From the NCBI GenBank assembly GCA_027487485.1, contig JAIYDN010000091.1, forward strand, positions 310,001 to 374,000: a stretch of 64,000 nt of DNA. Reading direction: 5' to 3'. Source of the DNA: Planctomycetaceae bacterium. Its GTDB lineage: Bacteria > Planctomycetota > Planctomycetia > Pirellulales > Pirellulaceae. The position numbers and the translations under genes are program-made. A model generated the notes under the pieces. The model was given only the letters and a program-made list of their open reading frames with translations, did no database searches and was not told where the DNA came from. This document shows positions 18,010 through 28,985 of this stretch, one piece after another; the stretch's first letter is position 1; the number at the start of each line of letters is the position of its first letter.

Positions 18010-19008
18010 TTATTCGATTGCTGCGCTGCTGGGCGGAAAATGCCGTTCGCCACGAAATTCGTACTTTCGAAAGAACGACTTTTGAACAAATATGAAGGGC
18101 GCTATGAAGTAAAGAACGGATCGCACATAGCCTTCCGCTCGCCAAATGCGAATCTTGGCATCCAGGACTTTTTCGGCATCCTTGCTTATCTTGGCAAGAG
18201 CCAACCTAGGAACATTGATTGCAACGCATTGAATGATGCGAAGAAGTGCAAGTCCCAATGCCACAACCCAACCTCGCTCGAGTCCGTCTCGTCTCGCAAA
18301 ACTCCATCCGTTATGCAACGACGTCTCTTTAAAAAACGAATCTTCCAATCGGTACTGGGGAATAACATGGTACCCAACCGCCTTGGGCGAGAACCATGAC
18401 TCAAAACCAGCCATCCGTATTCGGCGATACAGATCGGTATCATGACCGCGAAGAACAAAGGATTGATCGAAATCCCCAACTTGCTCAATGACACTGCGAT
18501 GAATCATCTGATTGCCGGTGCCCGGCCCCTCCTGCCGAGTGTAAGGCATTGCGGTTTCCCACATTACCGTTTCACCAAGCATTCGCCGACAACGCTGTGA
18601 CAAGCGCCGGTCGCATCCAGGTGGTAACCTCAAGTGCAGCAGGCCACCAACACTCTTGGAATGATGTTCTTTCGCAACAAGCCAAAGTTCTCGTAACCAC
18701 TGTGGTTCGGCCACTTGGTCGTCATCAAACATGGCGATCCAATCCCCATGGGATTCTTTGATTCCGCGATTCCTTGCGACGACCGTGCCTTGATGTTGCT
18801 GCAAAATTCCGCGAACCGTCACAGTGCTCTTTGCCGCGATCTGATCAATCACATGCACGGTACCGGGACTATTGGTGTGGACAACTACAATCTCATAGCG
18901 AAACAAGTTGCCAGTGTCCTGGAGGATTAGACTTTCCAGACAATCACGAAGCCCATCAGGTCGATTGTGACTGCAAATTGCTATTGAAATATCAACTTTT
19001 GACATCAT
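18010..19008 (-). CDS. Glycosyltransferase family 2 (copy b)
   Basis: A GT-A glycosyltransferase: IAICSHNRPDGLRDCLESL, GDWIAMFDDDQVAEPQW with the DDD motif, and TRQEGPGTGNQMIHR. It aligns along its whole length with the gene at 13070-14077, by eye at roughly 60% identity, so one arose by duplication. It is separated from copy a by the deacetylase, the LhgO-like gene and the methyltransferase pair, and starts the minus-strand run. The gap 19009-19238 upstream should hold its promoter and that of the divergent methyltransferase; no clear boxes were seen. Confidence 0.87.
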   Translation of the reverse strand: MMSKVDISIAICSHNRPDGLRDCLESLILQDTGNLFRYEIVVVHTNSPGTVHVIDQIAAKSTVTVRGILQQHQGTVVARNRGIKESHGDWIAMFDDDQVAEPQWLRELWLVAKEHHSKSVGGLLHLRLPPGCDRRLSQRCRRMLGETVMWETAMPYTRQEGPGTGNQMIHRSVIEQVGDFDQSFVLRGHDTDLYRRIRMAGFESWFSPKAVGYHVIPQYRLEDSFFKETSLHNGWSFARRDGLERGWVVALGLALLRIIQCVAINVPRLALAKISKDAEKVLDAKIRIWRAEGYVRSVLYFIAPFIFVQKSFFRKYEFRGERHFPPSSAAIE

Positions 19009-19238
19009 ACGGGCCTCATCAAACGGGCTCTATTCTGATTGCTACGCGAACCCAAGAGGCTTCCGCGAGTGTAGTCTATTTCCCTTTCGAAGCGCAGTTC
19101 AAAAATACTATCTCTCGGCGACCGTTATCCGAAGGAAGGCACTTGTGAAGAACAACGGAGTATCCATTTGGATTTCGTTCAATTAAGATGGCACGCGTTC
19201 TCAAAACAGTTCCAGATTCTTAAACGCCAGTCAGATTC

Positions 19239-19934
19239 ATGCAAAATCGAATGCGAACAGTGGTTCGCTTTGCCCGTAACAATGCCTTTGTCGCTGGAAT
19301 GCGAAATCTCGCTCGCCGGTGGAAATGGCGCAATGCCACCCATGACGAAGTTTACGACGCAAGCTATTTCGCTTTCGTGGAGAAGACTACTAGCGATAGT
19401 GCAGCCAGTATGGCCGAGTCTCTGGTAAAGCAATTTTCACCCGCATCGGCGATTGACGTTGGGTGCGGAACAGGAGTTCTCATCGAGCAATTAGCTGCAC
19501 GGGGAGTGCAGGTTCGTGGCATTGAATATGCGTCGGCCGCGCTTGCTTACTGCCAACGACGGGGACTTGATGTAGAAAGCATCGATTTAAGTGATGAAAG
19601 TAAGCTGTCACTCCATCCAAGCCGGTCTGATTTGGTAATCAGTATGGAGGTGGCGCACCAAATGCCGCCAAGCTGTGCGATCCCTTATGTCGCGTATCTT
19701 TGTCGGCTTGGGGATGTTGTCGTTTTCTCTTCCGAATCGCCTTCCTACGTTGATCGGCGATCGCTGAATTCGCAATATGGACGTTACTGGATTGGTCTTT
19801 TCGCCCAATCCAATTTCCAACATGATTCGCAACTCACAGCACAAATCAAACAGGAATGGAATCAATCGGGGGTCGCGTCGTGGTTTTGCCGAAACGTCTT
19901 GGTGTTTCGAAAGATCCCTTCTACGCTTGCCTAA
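19239..19934 (+). CDS. Class I SAM-dependent methyltransferase
   Basis: A 231-residue methyltransferase with a textbook motif I, AIDVGCGTGVLIEQLAARG, and the motif II acidic turn GIEYASAAL. It is unrelated in detail to the two minus-strand methyltransferases nearby. The start at ATG 19239 lacks a clear ribosome-binding site. It is the only plus-strand gene inside the polysaccharide locus before the Wzz-like gene. The substrate is probably a sugar or sugar nucleotide. Confidence 0.8.
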   Translation: MQNRMRTVVRFARNNAFVAGMRNLARRWKWRNATHDEVYDASYFAFVEKTTSDSAASMAESLVKQFSPASAIDVGCGTGVLIEQLAARGVQVRGIEYASAALAYCQRRGLDVESIDLSDESKLSLHPSRSDLVISMEVAHQMPPSCAIPYVAYLCRLGDVVVFSSESPSYVDRRSLNSQYGRYWIGLFAQSNFQHDSQLTAQIKQEWNQSGVASWFCRNVLVFRKIPSTLA

Positions 19935-19994
19935 GCAATCAGCCCTTTCGGGACACTGGTCCCAAATGCGATCCTGCTAACGCGGATTATTCAT

Positions 19995-20066
19995 AACCCG
20001 AAGCGTAAGCGAGGGCTTGCTACATCGCCCCTGGCTTACAATCGCCGCTCGCTCACGCTTCGGGTT
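19995..20066. repeat. Long inverted repeat between convergent genes
   Basis: Arms of 19 bases at 19995-20013 and 20048-20066 (AACCCGAAGCGT-AGCGAG against its complement) match at 18 of 19 positions around a 34-base loop. It lies between the convergent methyltransferase and aminotransferase genes, so it may terminate both. It looks like a dispersed REP-type element rather than a dedicated terminator, as there is no T-run. Confidence 0.6.
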
Positions 20067-20159
20067 GCGAAAGCAGTCTGCATTGCTTGCAGCCCAACGT
20101 AACAAGTTACGTGAGCTTGATTTACATCCAAACCGAACTAGGTTCATGAATCATCCCTG

Positions 20160-21314
20160 CTAGCGAATGCATTCGATGAATGCTTGGCTTATGTTCCTTA
20201 CGTCGTCGATCGACATCAGCGGATGCAATGGCAACGTGATCTCTCTTTGCGAAGTGCTTTCGGTCTGATCCAATTGGACATTTGGAAAAAGCTGTCGGTA
20301 ATGACTAAACAGATGGACCGGCAAGTAATGCAAGCTCGTCTGGATACCGTTCTCTGCCAGCTTCTGTCGAACCAATGACTGGCGGCCTGATTCGGCCAGG
20401 ACCACTGGAAAAATGTGATGTGCGGAATCCTCTAATCGATCTACAAAGGGAAGAATGATACCGGGAACGGAACCTAGCAGTTTTCGATACTCGACCACAA
20501 GTTCCAAACGTTGTGAGTTATTCGAAGCTAGCTTGCGAAGCTGAATCAGACCGATAGCAGCTGTGATTTCAGTACATCGGTAGTTGTAGCCCAGGCAAGT
20601 TACGTCATAGTCGGTCGCTCGCCCGCTTGCTTTATCCCAACTAGATTTAGTCATACCATGGGATCGGAGCAACCGAGTCTTGGATGCAATTTCATCGTCA
20701 TCAGTGACTAGCATCCCCCCCTCGCCCGTGACTAGGTTCTTATTGGCGAAGAAGCTAAAACAGCCTGCATCGCCTAGAGTTCCGACCTTTTTCCCGTAGA
20801 GATGTCCATCCTTGCGCCCCATGTAGCTGGCGCCGATCGCATGGCATGCATCTTCAATGACCTTCAATCCATGTTTCGCCGCCAGAGCATGAATTCGATC
20901 CATGTCGCATGGAAAACCAGCAAGATGAACGGCCATGATTGCCTTGGTTTGCAATGTTATCTTGCGTTCCAAGTCGTCGCAGGACAGATTGAGATCCTTC
21001 GGGCCAACAATATCGACAAAGACTGGCGTTGCACCGGTGTACAAAACTGCATTTGCCGAAGCAACAAACGTATAACTTGGCAAAAGAACTTCATCGCCGG
21101 GGCCAACTCCCGACGCAATCAGTGCCAGATGCAATGCGGTGGTACAGTTGGAGACGGCGATCGCATGTTTCACTTGCATCCATTGAGCAAACGCTTGTTC
21201 AAACTGAGCCGTTCGCGGACCAATAGAAAGCCATTTGCCACGCACCACATCGGCTACCGCTTGCGCTTCCTCCTCGCCTAAATCCACGTCAGACAATTGA
21301 TACTTCCAATTCAT
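20160..21314 (-). CDS. DegT/DnrJ/EryC1/StrS-type aminotransferase
   Basis: A PLP-dependent sugar aminotransferase acting on nucleotide-linked keto-sugars. The evidence is SNCTTALHLALIASGVGPGD, IEDACHAIGA, and the Schiff-base lysine context CFSFFANKNLVTGEGG. At 384 residues the length is normal. It is 10 bases downstream of the epimerase gene and belongs to a minus-strand trio with the epimerase and nucleotidyltransferase, a usual set for making an activated amino sugar. Confidence 0.9.
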   Translation of the reverse strand: MNWKYQLSDVDLGEEEAQAVADVVRGKWLSIGPRTAQFEQAFAQWMQVKHAIAVSNCTTALHLALIASGVGPGDEVLLPSYTFVASANAVLYTGATPVFVDIVGPKDLNLSCDDLERKITLQTKAIMAVHLAGFPCDMDRIHALAAKHGLKVIEDACHAIGASYMGRKDGHLYGKKVGTLGDAGCFSFFANKNLVTGEGGMLVTDDDEIASKTRLLRSHGMTKSSWDKASGRATDYDVTCLGYNYRCTEITAAIGLIQLRKLASNNSQRLELVVEYRKLLGSVPGIILPFVDRLEDSAHHIFPVVLAESGRQSLVRQKLAENGIQTSLHYLPVHLFSHYRQLFPNVQLDQTESTSQREITLPLHPLMSIDDVRNISQAFIECIR

Positions 21315-21324
21315 CGCATGTCCC

Positions 21325-22287
21325 TTAATTGTAGTAACGAGGATCGCTGGGGGACTGCCACACGCCGGTCTTCAATGCGTCTACCACTTCGCGAACACCA
21401 TCCTCCACCGACCATTGTGCCGAGAATCCGAGCCGCTCTTTTGCTTTGGTAAAATCGACTCGATAGCTACGGGGGTCCGTGTTGCGCGTTACGGTTTCTA
21501 GCACCGCTCCTTCAACGTACTTCAAAACCATTTTGGCTAGATCAAGTTTCTGGAGGTTGTTCTTGTTGTCTCCGATATTGAATACCTGACGTGAAACAAC
21601 GCTCGTTGGAGCTCCCATCGATAACTCGATGGCGGCAGCGATATCGGCAACGTGGACAAAGGGACGCCAGAACTGTTCACCAAAAACAACAATTTTTCGC
21701 TGTTTTACGGCGGCTAAAGCAAAGTCACTCACCATCAGATCGAATCGCATTCGAGGTGAAATCCCAAACGCCGTACTCAATCGCAACACCGTCGGATGGA
21801 AGTGATCCTGTTTCATCTGAAGAACCTCTCGCTCGAATTGAACTTTGGTTTCTGCATAGGTCGATATCGGTTGCAGTTCAGCCAGTTCATCGACCAAATG
21901 ATCTCCATCGACTACGCCATAATTGGAACAGGTGCTCACGAAGACAAACCGCTCAATTCTGGCGGCGAGAGATGCATTCAAAACGTTTCTTGCTCCGACC
22001 AGATTCGTTTCGATAGCCAACGCAGGATCGCGATTGCACGCAGGCTCACCCACGATCGCAGCTAACAAGCAAACGGCATCATGCCCTTGAATATGACGGC
22101 TGACGGCATCAACGTCCCGAACATCCCCTTGAATCAACTTGAACTTTTTTTGACCTAGAAGCGGAACCAATGCTTCCGCCCCAAAGTTGAGTCGATCAAA
22201 AACGGTCACATCGTGCCCGCTAGCAAGAAGCCGGTAAATCAGAGGCGAACCTACATATCCAGCCCCACCCGCAATGAAGATTCGCAT
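21325..22287 (-). CDS. NAD-dependent sugar epimerase/dehydratase
   Basis: An extended short-chain dehydrogenase: GGAGYVGSPLIYRLL (NAD-binding GxxGxxG), FVSTCSNYG and the catalytic YAETK. At 320 residues it resembles NDP-sugar epimerases or dehydratases. It starts directly after the nucleotidyltransferase stop codon with no gap and ends 10 bases before the aminotransferase, so all three are probably one transcript. The exact reaction is not determinable by eye. Confidence 0.88.
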   Translation of the reverse strand: MRIFIAGGAGYVGSPLIYRLLASGHDVTVFDRLNFGAEALVPLLGQKKFKLIQGDVRDVDAVSRHIQGHDAVCLLAAIVGEPACNRDPALAIETNLVGARNVLNASLAARIERFVFVSTCSNYGVVDGDHLVDELAELQPISTYAETKVQFEREVLQMKQDHFHPTVLRLSTAFGISPRMRFDLMVSDFALAAVKQRKIVVFGEQFWRPFVHVADIAAAIELSMGAPTSVVSRQVFNIGDNKNNLQKLDLAKMVLKYVEGAVLETVTRNTDPRSYRVDFTKAKERLGFSAQWSVEDGVREVVDALKTGVWQSPSDPRYYN

Positions 22288-23031
22288 CTAAATTCCACCC
22301 TCGTAAACGGTTGCCAACGGATTTCCCGTTCTCAAAAACTTGTCGCTGTTTTCTGTGAAAACCTCCTGTGCCATGGCGTAATCCTCGCCCCTTCCGATAT
22401 CTAGCCAAAAATCGTCGGATGGGTATACACCAATCATTCTGTTTTGGTCCATCAGTGTTTTCAAAAAAACATTCAGATCGCAATGCTCACCCTTCTCGAT
22501 AACGTCCAAAGCTGAACGTGAGAAAACGTAAACCCCCATGGATACTTGATAATGGAGTTCAGGCTTTTCCGAAAAACCTGTTAGACGATGGAAGGTATCG
22601 AACTCTAGAACTCCATAATCAATCTTGACCGTTCTTCGATGCGTAGCGATGGTGACCTCCGCCCCCGAATCGATATGCCTTTGAAACAACTGTGAATAGT
22701 CTAACGTGGTCAGGATATCTCCATTCATGACCAAAAAATGCTCTGGCAGGTCGTCCAGTAAAGCCAACGGACCTGCCGTTCCAAGTGGGCTGACTTCTCG
22801 AGAGTAATCGATCTGGATATCCCACTTTCGGCCATCTTGAAAGTATGCCTGAAGCAGATCTGCAAGATGCCCAACCGCTAAGGTTGCTCGCGAAAATCCA
22901 TGCCGAACAAGCTGCTTAATCACGATCTCAAGGATGGGCTGGTCCCCGACTGGCACCAACGGTTTGGGAAAGGTCACGGAAAATGGGGCTAAACGTCGCC
23001 CAAGTCCTCCCGCTAAAATGACAGCTCTCAC
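22288..23031 (-). CDS. Sugar-phosphate nucleotidyltransferase
   Basis: Activates a sugar phosphate with NTP. The N-terminus RAVILAGGLGRRLAPFS followed by FPKPLVPVGDQPILE is the pyrophosphorylase signature, and FLVMNGDILTTLDY holds the metal-binding Asp. At 247 residues it is of the short form without a C-terminal beta-helix. It is first in the three-gene amino-sugar group. The Wzz-like gene is divergent, starting about 170 bases away. Confidence 0.88.
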   Translation of the reverse strand: MRAVILAGGLGRRLAPFSVTFPKPLVPVGDQPILEIVIKQLVRHGFSRATLAVGHLADLLQAYFQDGRKWDIQIDYSREVSPLGTAGPLALLDDLPEHFLVMNGDILTTLDYSQLFQRHIDSGAEVTIATHRRTVKIDYGVLEFDTFHRLTGFSEKPELHYQVSMGVYVFSRSALDVIEKGEHCDLNVFLKTLMDQNRMIGVYPSDDFWLDIGRGEDYAMAQEVFTENSDKFLRTGNPLATVYEGGI

Positions 23032-23201
23032 TTCGTTGTCCTTCTATGTCTCGAATGGGTCCGGTAGGATTATGCCGAACCGGCCAGGGTTTCACACGAT
23101 TTGCATGAGGTTAATTTGTTGGCAATCAGGTGCAAAGCAATTAAATTGACGACCAGGGCTGATTTGTTGCATTCCCCTTGCAAGTGACAAAATTGACGAT
23201 T

Positions 23202-24839
23202 ATGACGGCAAATCCTACCGAAATTTCAATTGGCGACATCGTGGCTATGATGAATCGGCATAGGCATAGGGCTTTGTGCGTGTTCGCGGTTCTGATGGTT
23301 GCTGGCTTTGTCTATATTGCTCTTGCGCCTCGAACTTATCGCTCCGAGGGACGGCTTTACTTGCGGCTAGGTCGCGAGAATGCAACACTGGATTCGATCA
23401 CAACCATGCGAACGGACCCGACTGTTGTTGTCCCCGCGTCTCGGGAAAACGAATTGAATTCAGCCGTCGACATTCTTAACAGTCGATTGATGGCAGAGCT
23501 CGTGGTTGAAGAACTGACTCCGGACGTTGTCCTCGGTAATGCGCCTCTTCCAAGTAATCACGGTGAAAACGCCAAAACAACCTCTGGATTCTCCGTTCTC
23601 TCTCTCTTCAAACGAGCAGTCCGCGAGTGCATGATCGCGGTGGGAATCAGCGACCGGCTTGACTCCCGCGAGACTGCAATTCTGGAGTTCAGCGCGGGGT
23701 TAATTGTTAGTCGCAAAAGAGATTCCAATGTGATTGATGTAGCATTTCAAGGTGATTCACCCAAGCTTACGCAAGCGATCTGTGAATCCATGCTTAAAAA
23801 TTTTGTGAAGCATCATATCAAGTTGAATCGTTCAGAAGGTGCTTTCTCTTTTCTGAACGAACAAAAGGAACAACTGTTGGTTTCACTTACTGAATCCGAG
23901 AATCAAGTCAACGAACTACAAGAATCCACTGGCTTGATTTCCCCCGAAGAACAACGGCACGCTCTTGTGGCGCAGATATCGAGTCTGGAAGATGAGATCC
24001 GTCGCAATGAAGCCAATTTGGTGAGCATCGAAACGGAAGTGGATACGCTTGAAAACATCCTTCGAACATTGCCAGAAAAGAAAGTCATTACCAGCATGGA
24101 TGGCGTTTCCAATCAGGGGACCGATGGCATTCGCCAACAACTGTACGCCCTTCAGGTCCAAGAACAAGGACTTTCTGCCAAGTACACAAATACTCATCCC
24201 AGCCTAGTTGCTGTGCGAAAGCAGCTAGAAGATGCAGAGGAATTGATGAAAGCACAAATAGCCTCTCAAACTCACGTAACAACCGGCGTCAATCGGGAGT
24301 TTGAAGAAATGCAGTTGGCTCTTTCCCGTCGACTTCCAGAACAAGCTGCTGTCACTAGCAAATTGAACGCACTGAAGAACCAACATAAGAGCGCAGTGAA
24401 GCAACTTTCGCTCCATAGTCAAAACGAGCTGAAACTGATTCGGCTAGAACGCGAGGTTGAGGCCAAAAGGGGTGACTACAAGAAATACGTTTCAGCTGTC
24501 GAGCAAGCTCGAATCGAGGAGGCATTAAGCGTAGAACGTATTTCGAATATCCAGATCGCTCAACATGCAAGCTTCCAGCCACGCCCCGTCAAGCCACAAA
24601 AACCCATCATTGCTGCCCTCACCTTTGCTGTGGCAATCGCCGGTAGCTTTTTGACCGCCATCGCATCTGAGCTTATTTTCAAAAATCGAAAAGGTGACCA
24701 AGAAGATCTTACCGAAGAGTACGAAGATGAAATCGACGATAGCCTTGACGAGGACGAAGATGAGGATTTCGAAGACGACGAAGACTTTGACGATTTCGAA
24801 GACGAAGGCCCAAATTACATTGCTCTGCGAAGACGGTAG
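23202..24839 (+). CDS. Wzz/GumC-like chain-length protein with acidic C-terminal tail
   Basis: Polysaccharide co-polymerase controlling export or chain length. It shows two membrane segments (about residues 25-44 near the N-terminus, and PIIAALTFAVAIAGSFLTAI near the end) and a long periplasmic coiled coil between them (LNEQKEQLLVSLTESENQVN and others). The ATG at 23202 is preferred over a TTG at 23178. After the last membrane segment there is no tyrosine-kinase domain. Instead there are about 45 residues dominated by Asp and Glu (EEYEDEIDDSLDEDEDEDFE and onward), ending in ALRRR. No BY-kinase gene was seen in the window. Confidence 0.85.
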   Translation: MTANPTEISIGDIVAMMNRHRHRALCVFAVLMVAGFVYIALAPRTYRSEGRLYLRLGRENATLDSITTMRTDPTVVVPASRENELNSAVDILNSRLMAELVVEELTPDVVLGNAPLPSNHGENAKTTSGFSVLSLFKRAVRECMIAVGISDRLDSRETAILEFSAGLIVSRKRDSNVIDVAFQGDSPKLTQAICESMLKNFVKHHIKLNRSEGAFSFLNEQKEQLLVSLTESENQVNELQESTGLISPEEQRHALVAQISSLEDEIRRNEANLVSIETEVDTLENILRTLPEKKVITSMDGVSNQGTDGIRQQLYALQVQEQGLSAKYTNTHPSLVAVRKQLEDAEELMKAQIASQTHVTTGVNREFEEMQLALSRRLPEQAAVTSKLNALKNQHKSAVKQLSLHSQNELKLIRLEREVEAKRGDYKKYVSAVEQARIEEALSVERISNIQIAQHASFQPRPVKPQKPIIAALTFAVAIAGSFLTAIASELIFKNRKGDQEDLTEEYEDEIDDSLDEDEDEDFEDDEDFDDFEDEGPNYIALRRR

Positions 24840-24868
24840 CACCGATTCGCAGTCTTGACCCGTTCACG

Positions 24869-26245
24869 CTACGCTAACAACTCGTGCACAACGCGTCCAT
24901 GAACGTCAGTCAACCGGAAATCGCGACCGCCATATCGATACGTTAGCTTCTCGTGATCGATTCCAAGAAGATGCATCAACGTTGCATGGAAGTCATGCAC
25001 ATGCACGCGGTTCTCTCTCGCATAGTATCCATACTCATCGGTCTCGCCATAGGAGAATCCGCGTTTCACTCCACCTCCTGCCATCCAATAGGTGAACCCA
25101 TGCGGATTGTGATCTCGACCGTCGGTACCTTGCGCCGTTGGCGTCCGACCAAACTCCGCCCCCCAGATCACAAGAGTCTCATCCAACAAGCCTCTTGCCT
25201 TTAAATCTTGCAGCAAGCCCGCAATCGGCAGATCCACTTGCTTGGCCAATTCTTGATGCTGAGCACGTAGAGCATCGTGCTGATCCCAGTAACTATGGCT
25301 GACTTGCACAAATCGCACTCCGGATTCGCTAAGCCTTCGTGCTAACAAACATTGCTTCCCGAAATTCTCCGTTTCCTTGGCGTCAATCCCATACATCTTC
25401 AGTGTGCTTTCGGTCTCTCCCGATTGATCTAACACACCGGGAGCCTCCGCTTGCATTCGAAATGCCAACTCCATAGATTGAATGCGTGCCTCCAACTGGG
25501 AATCGTGACCGATTGATTTTAAATGACCCTGATTCAGCGATTGAGCAAGATCCAATTGAGCACGTAGATCCGCTTCCTGGAGTTCCGGATTCTTGAGATT
25601 GCTAATCCCAGAAGCTAAGTTGCCAATCCGAGTCGCTTGATGCTCAGCCGGCAAGAAGGCCGATCCAAAGTTTTGAACTCCTCCATGACCTAACGTTGCA
25701 TTGATGGTTACGAAACTAGGCAAGTTCTCATTCTCACTACCCAACCCGTAGCTGATCCAAGCACCCATACTGGGCCGAACAAACGTGTCGCTCCCGGTGT
25801 GAATCTTCAGCAGTGCCCCACCATGTGCTTCATTCGAACCATGCATGGACTTGATGAAGCAAAGGTCATCTACGCACTTCGCCACTTCCGGAAACAACTC
25901 GCTGACCCATGCCCCCGATTCACCATGCTGTGCGAATGCCCATGGGCTCTTGAGCAAGTTGCCAGTCTGCGAAAACTGCACTCGCGGCTTCTCAAAAGGC
26001 AGAGGCTTCCCATCGTCTTTTATCAACTGTGGCTTGTAATCGAACGTGTCGACTTGGGATGGCCCACCATGCATGAACAAAAAGATGACCCGCTTCGCTC
26101 GAGCCGGGAAATGAAGCCCTTCCAATGCTTTGGATCCCATGCCATGCGACTGCTGATGCAATAGCGAGGCAAGCATCCACGCTCCAAAACCACAACCTGC
26201 ATTGCCAAGCATGGCACGCCGGGAAATATCGGTTCTATTCCACAT
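24869..26245 (-). CDS. DUF1501 family exported protein
   Basis: A 458-residue DUF1501 protein (alkaline-phosphatase/sulfatase-like fold) of unknown reaction, typical of planctomycetes. The N-terminus [18 protein letters not shown] resembles a twin-arginine export signal. The family markers [32 protein letters not shown] and [20 protein letters not shown] are all present. Its first codons overlap the end of the DUF1549/DUF1553 gene by 11 bases, the usual partner arrangement. Confidence 0.9.
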   Translation of the reverse strand: MWNRTDISRRAMLGNAGCGFGAWMLASLLHQQSHGMGSKALEGLHFPARAKRVIFLFMHGGPSQVDTFDYKPQLIKDDGKPLPFEKPRVQFSQTGNLLKSPWAFAQHGESGAWVSELFPEVAKCVDDLCFIKSMHGSNEAHGGALLKIHTGSDTFVRPSMGAWISYGLGSENENLPSFVTINATLGHGGVQNFGSAFLPAEHQATRIGNLASGISNLKNPELQEADLRAQLDLAQSLNQGHLKSIGHDSQLEARIQSMELAFRMQAEAPGVLDQSGETESTLKMYGIDAKETENFGKQCLLARRLSESGVRFVQVSHSYWDQHDALRAQHQELAKQVDLPIAGLLQDLKARGLLDETLVIWGAEFGRTPTAQGTDGRDHNPHGFTYWMAGGGVKRGFSYGETDEYGYYARENRVHVHDFHATLMHLLGIDHEKLTYRYGGRDFRLTDVHGRVVHELLA

Positions 26246-28745
26246 ACAGAAACTCGTTGGTTAACAACATCGCACGGCAAATCTTGACCCAGGTTTCAAG
26301 GCTGGAATGACAGTTTTCAAGCGAATCAAGCGAATCGGAGATCGCCGCGCTTTGCTCATCTTTTCGGCTTGATGCAACGCCCTGAATGATCTGCTTTTCG
26401 ACATTGGTTGCAGATCTTCCATAAACCCGCCTTGCGACTTGCTCCAACCGTTCAGCATCATTGCCACCTTGGCTCCAAATCTGATTGGCAAGCTGACGGC
26501 CCACTTCCAGAGGCAATGGATGGTTCATCAGATAAAGTGCTTGGTGAGGCACAATCGTCGTCGGGCGCCGGTCGACGGACACACCAGGTTCCACAAAATC
26601 GAAGGTGGTTAAAAAGTCGGACATGGCTGCACGATTCACTTCCAAATAGACAGTTCTTCTTGCTGACCCAATCTTGCTGGCCCAAACCGCTCTCGCGTCC
26701 GGTGCTGCACTCGCAGCGGTCGCCTCACCACCCACTCGGGTATCTAGCAAGGCAACCATCGAAAGCAACGAATCGCGAAGAGGTTCAATCTCCAATCGAC
26801 GGCGATTCTGCCGCCAGAGAAGGCGATTTTCGGGATCCACTCGCTCAGAATCCGAATTCGATCCGGTAGACATTCGATAGGTCGAGGACAAAACAATAAG
26901 GCGATGTAAATCTTTGATCGACCAATCGTTTTCTACGAACGTATTGGCCAGCCAATCCAGGAGCTCGGGGTGGGTTGGTAATTGCCCTCGCAATCCAAAA
27001 TTCGACCCGGTGGACACCAAGCCTGATCCAAAATGACCTTGCCAAATGCGATTCACCATCACACGCGCTGTCAGCGGGTTTTGAGCATCCGCAATCCAAT
27101 TCGCCAGCTCCAATCTGCCGGAACTGGAAGGAGCCATCTGCAAGGTGTCGGTCTCAGTCCCTTTGCGCAGAATGGTTGGTACAGCAGGCGCCAGCGGCTC
27201 ACCCGCCATTTGCAAATGGTTGCCCCGAACATGCACGGAAACAAGCCGAACCTCCGACTCCTTAACGGCCATCGCTTTGTTCAGCTTCGGCCTAGACTTG
27301 GTAAGTTCCTCATGCACTTGCTTCAGCTTCGCAAGAGATTCCTTCTCGGAATCGTTCAAGACGCTTTCTAACTGCTTCAAAGGCTCTGGCACATCCGCTG
27401 GAATCGCATGCTTTTGCATCAGATCCGAAGTGTGCTGCTGTAACTGCAAATTCGCTTGCTCTGTTTTCGCATCATGGACAGCCATGTTACGAACGATCTC
27501 TGAATCCGGCAGCTCACGTTCATTCCACTGGGCAACGTGATTCAAGTGCTCCATCGATTTCGTGCTGTGAAAGACACTAGCCAAGGCATAATAGTCACTT
27601 GCTAAAATCGGATCGAACTTGTGATCGTGACACCGAGCGCATCCAATCGTCAAACCAAGAAACACTTTGCCCACCGTGTCAATTTGCTCGTCAACAAGGT
27701 CGGCAACCAATTTTGGCTTGTCTTGTTCCGCTAACATCTTGGGGCCAATCACCAAGAAGCCTGTAGCAGCAATCAATCGCCTTTGTTCGACTTCGCTAAG
27801 CGAGGACGTTTGTGGATTGCTGGATGAAATCAAGAGATCGCCTGCAAGCTGCTCGCGGACAAAATGATCGTAAGGTGTATCGCGATTGAAGGAGTCGACA
27901 ACATAATCGCGATATCGCCAAGCCACGGGATAAGTATGATTTTCGTCCGCTCCGTTGGAGTCTGCATATCGGGCTAGATCCAACCAGTACCGACCCCAGC
28001 GTTGCCCATAGGCTGGCGATGCGAGCAACGCGTCGACAGTCCGCTCGTAAATATCAGGTTCCTTGCTATGCTCAAATGCCGTGGACTCTTCCGGAGTCGG
28101 CGGAATTCCTACCAGATCGATATAGACTCGCCGAAGCCACGTCGCGCGACTCGCTTCTTCAACAGGTTGAACCCCAGCTGCATTTCGCTTCTGCTCGACA
28201 AACGAATCGATTGGATTCCTACACCACGTCGAAGAGGTCTTGGTGGGGATGACTTTGGATCGAGGCTGAAAAGACCAAAAAGTCTTGGCCTGTTCCCAAT
28301 CGACGGCAACACTCGGAGCAACCGTGGCTGCCTCTTCACGTGGATCCGGTGCCCCCATGGCGATCCACTTCGCAAAATCATCGATCACTTGGTCCGAAAG
28401 TTTGCCAGACGGTGGCATCTTCAAATCGTCGTAACGCAGCGCGTTCAGAATCAAACTCTGGTCCGAGTTTACTAGATCGATCGAGCTGCCCGAATCACCC
28501 CCTTGAGCAACTCCCTTGCGAGAATCCAAAAGTAACCCGCCCTTGGACTCACCCGATCGCACAGAATGACATTCGTAACAATGCTCGACAAGAACGGGTC
28601 GAATCCGCGCTTCAAAAAATGCGACTTGGTCTTCATCGAAAGACCAGGTGTAGCGTGCAAACCCAGGAAAAGCCAAACTCACTAAAAAGCAAGCGATGGC
28701 GAGCTTGCTCGAAAGAACACGTCTTACACTGCTTGATAAAATCAT
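26235..28745 (-). CDS. DUF1549/DUF1553 cytochrome c-like exported protein
   Basis: An 836-residue planctomycete-type protein. After a signal peptide it has a PSD1 cytochrome c-like domain with CYECH (56-60), then DUF1549 with a second CxxCH ([12 protein letters not shown], 369-380) and C-terminal DUF1553 ([20 protein letters not shown]). Heme attachment is expected from the motifs but not shown. Together with the DUF1501 partner it is thought to work in the periplasm, possibly on complex polysaccharides, though no biochemical role is established. It is upstream of and overlaps the DUF1501 gene. Confidence 0.9.
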   Translation of the reverse strand: MILSSSVRRVLSSKLAIACFLVSLAFPGFARYTWSFDEDQVAFFEARIRPVLVEHCYECHSVRSGESKGGLLLDSRKGVAQGGDSGSSIDLVNSDQSLILNALRYDDLKMPPSGKLSDQVIDDFAKWIAMGAPDPREEAATVAPSVAVDWEQAKTFWSFQPRSKVIPTKTSSTWCRNPIDSFVEQKRNAAGVQPVEEASRATWLRRVYIDLVGIPPTPEESTAFEHSKEPDIYERTVDALLASPAYGQRWGRYWLDLARYADSNGADENHTYPVAWRYRDYVVDSFNRDTPYDHFVREQLAGDLLISSSNPQTSSLSEVEQRRLIAATGFLVIGPKMLAEQDKPKLVADLVDEQIDTVGKVFLGLTIGCARCHDHKFDPILASDYYALASVFHSTKSMEHLNHVAQWNERELPDSEIVRNMAVHDAKTEQANLQLQQHTSDLMQKHAIPADVPEPLKQLESVLNDSEKESLAKLKQVHEELTKSRPKLNKAMAVKESEVRLVSVHVRGNHLQMAGEPLAPAVPTILRKGTETDTLQMAPSSSGRLELANWIADAQNPLTARVMVNRIWQGHFGSGLVSTGSNFGLRGQLPTHPELLDWLANTFVENDWSIKDLHRLIVLSSTYRMSTGSNSDSERVDPENRLLWRQNRRRLEIEPLRDSLLSMVALLDTRVGGEATAASAAPDARAVWASKIGSARRTVYLEVNRAAMSDFLTTFDFVEPGVSVDRRPTTIVPHQALYLMNHPLPLEVGRQLANQIWSQGGNDAERLEQVARRVYGRSATNVEKQIIQGVASSRKDEQSAAISDSLDSLENCHSSLETWVKICRAMLLTNEFLYVE

Positions 28746-28985
28746 GGCGGGAGATTGGGATTGCGTGATGCAAGTCGGGGGGCAACAAGGCCAAAAGCAC
28801 TCGTACCGGATCTCTTAGAATAGCCAAGGCACCTCAAAAATGCCAGTTCGGCTTCGCCCCGCCAAATTGGATTCAAACCCTGTGCTTAGGTTTTCGACCA
28901 AAATGAGCTACCATGGTTGCTCAGGATGCACAGCCGACACCTTCCTCCAACTCCCCACCCGAGCGCTCTACTCTAGGAAATGACC

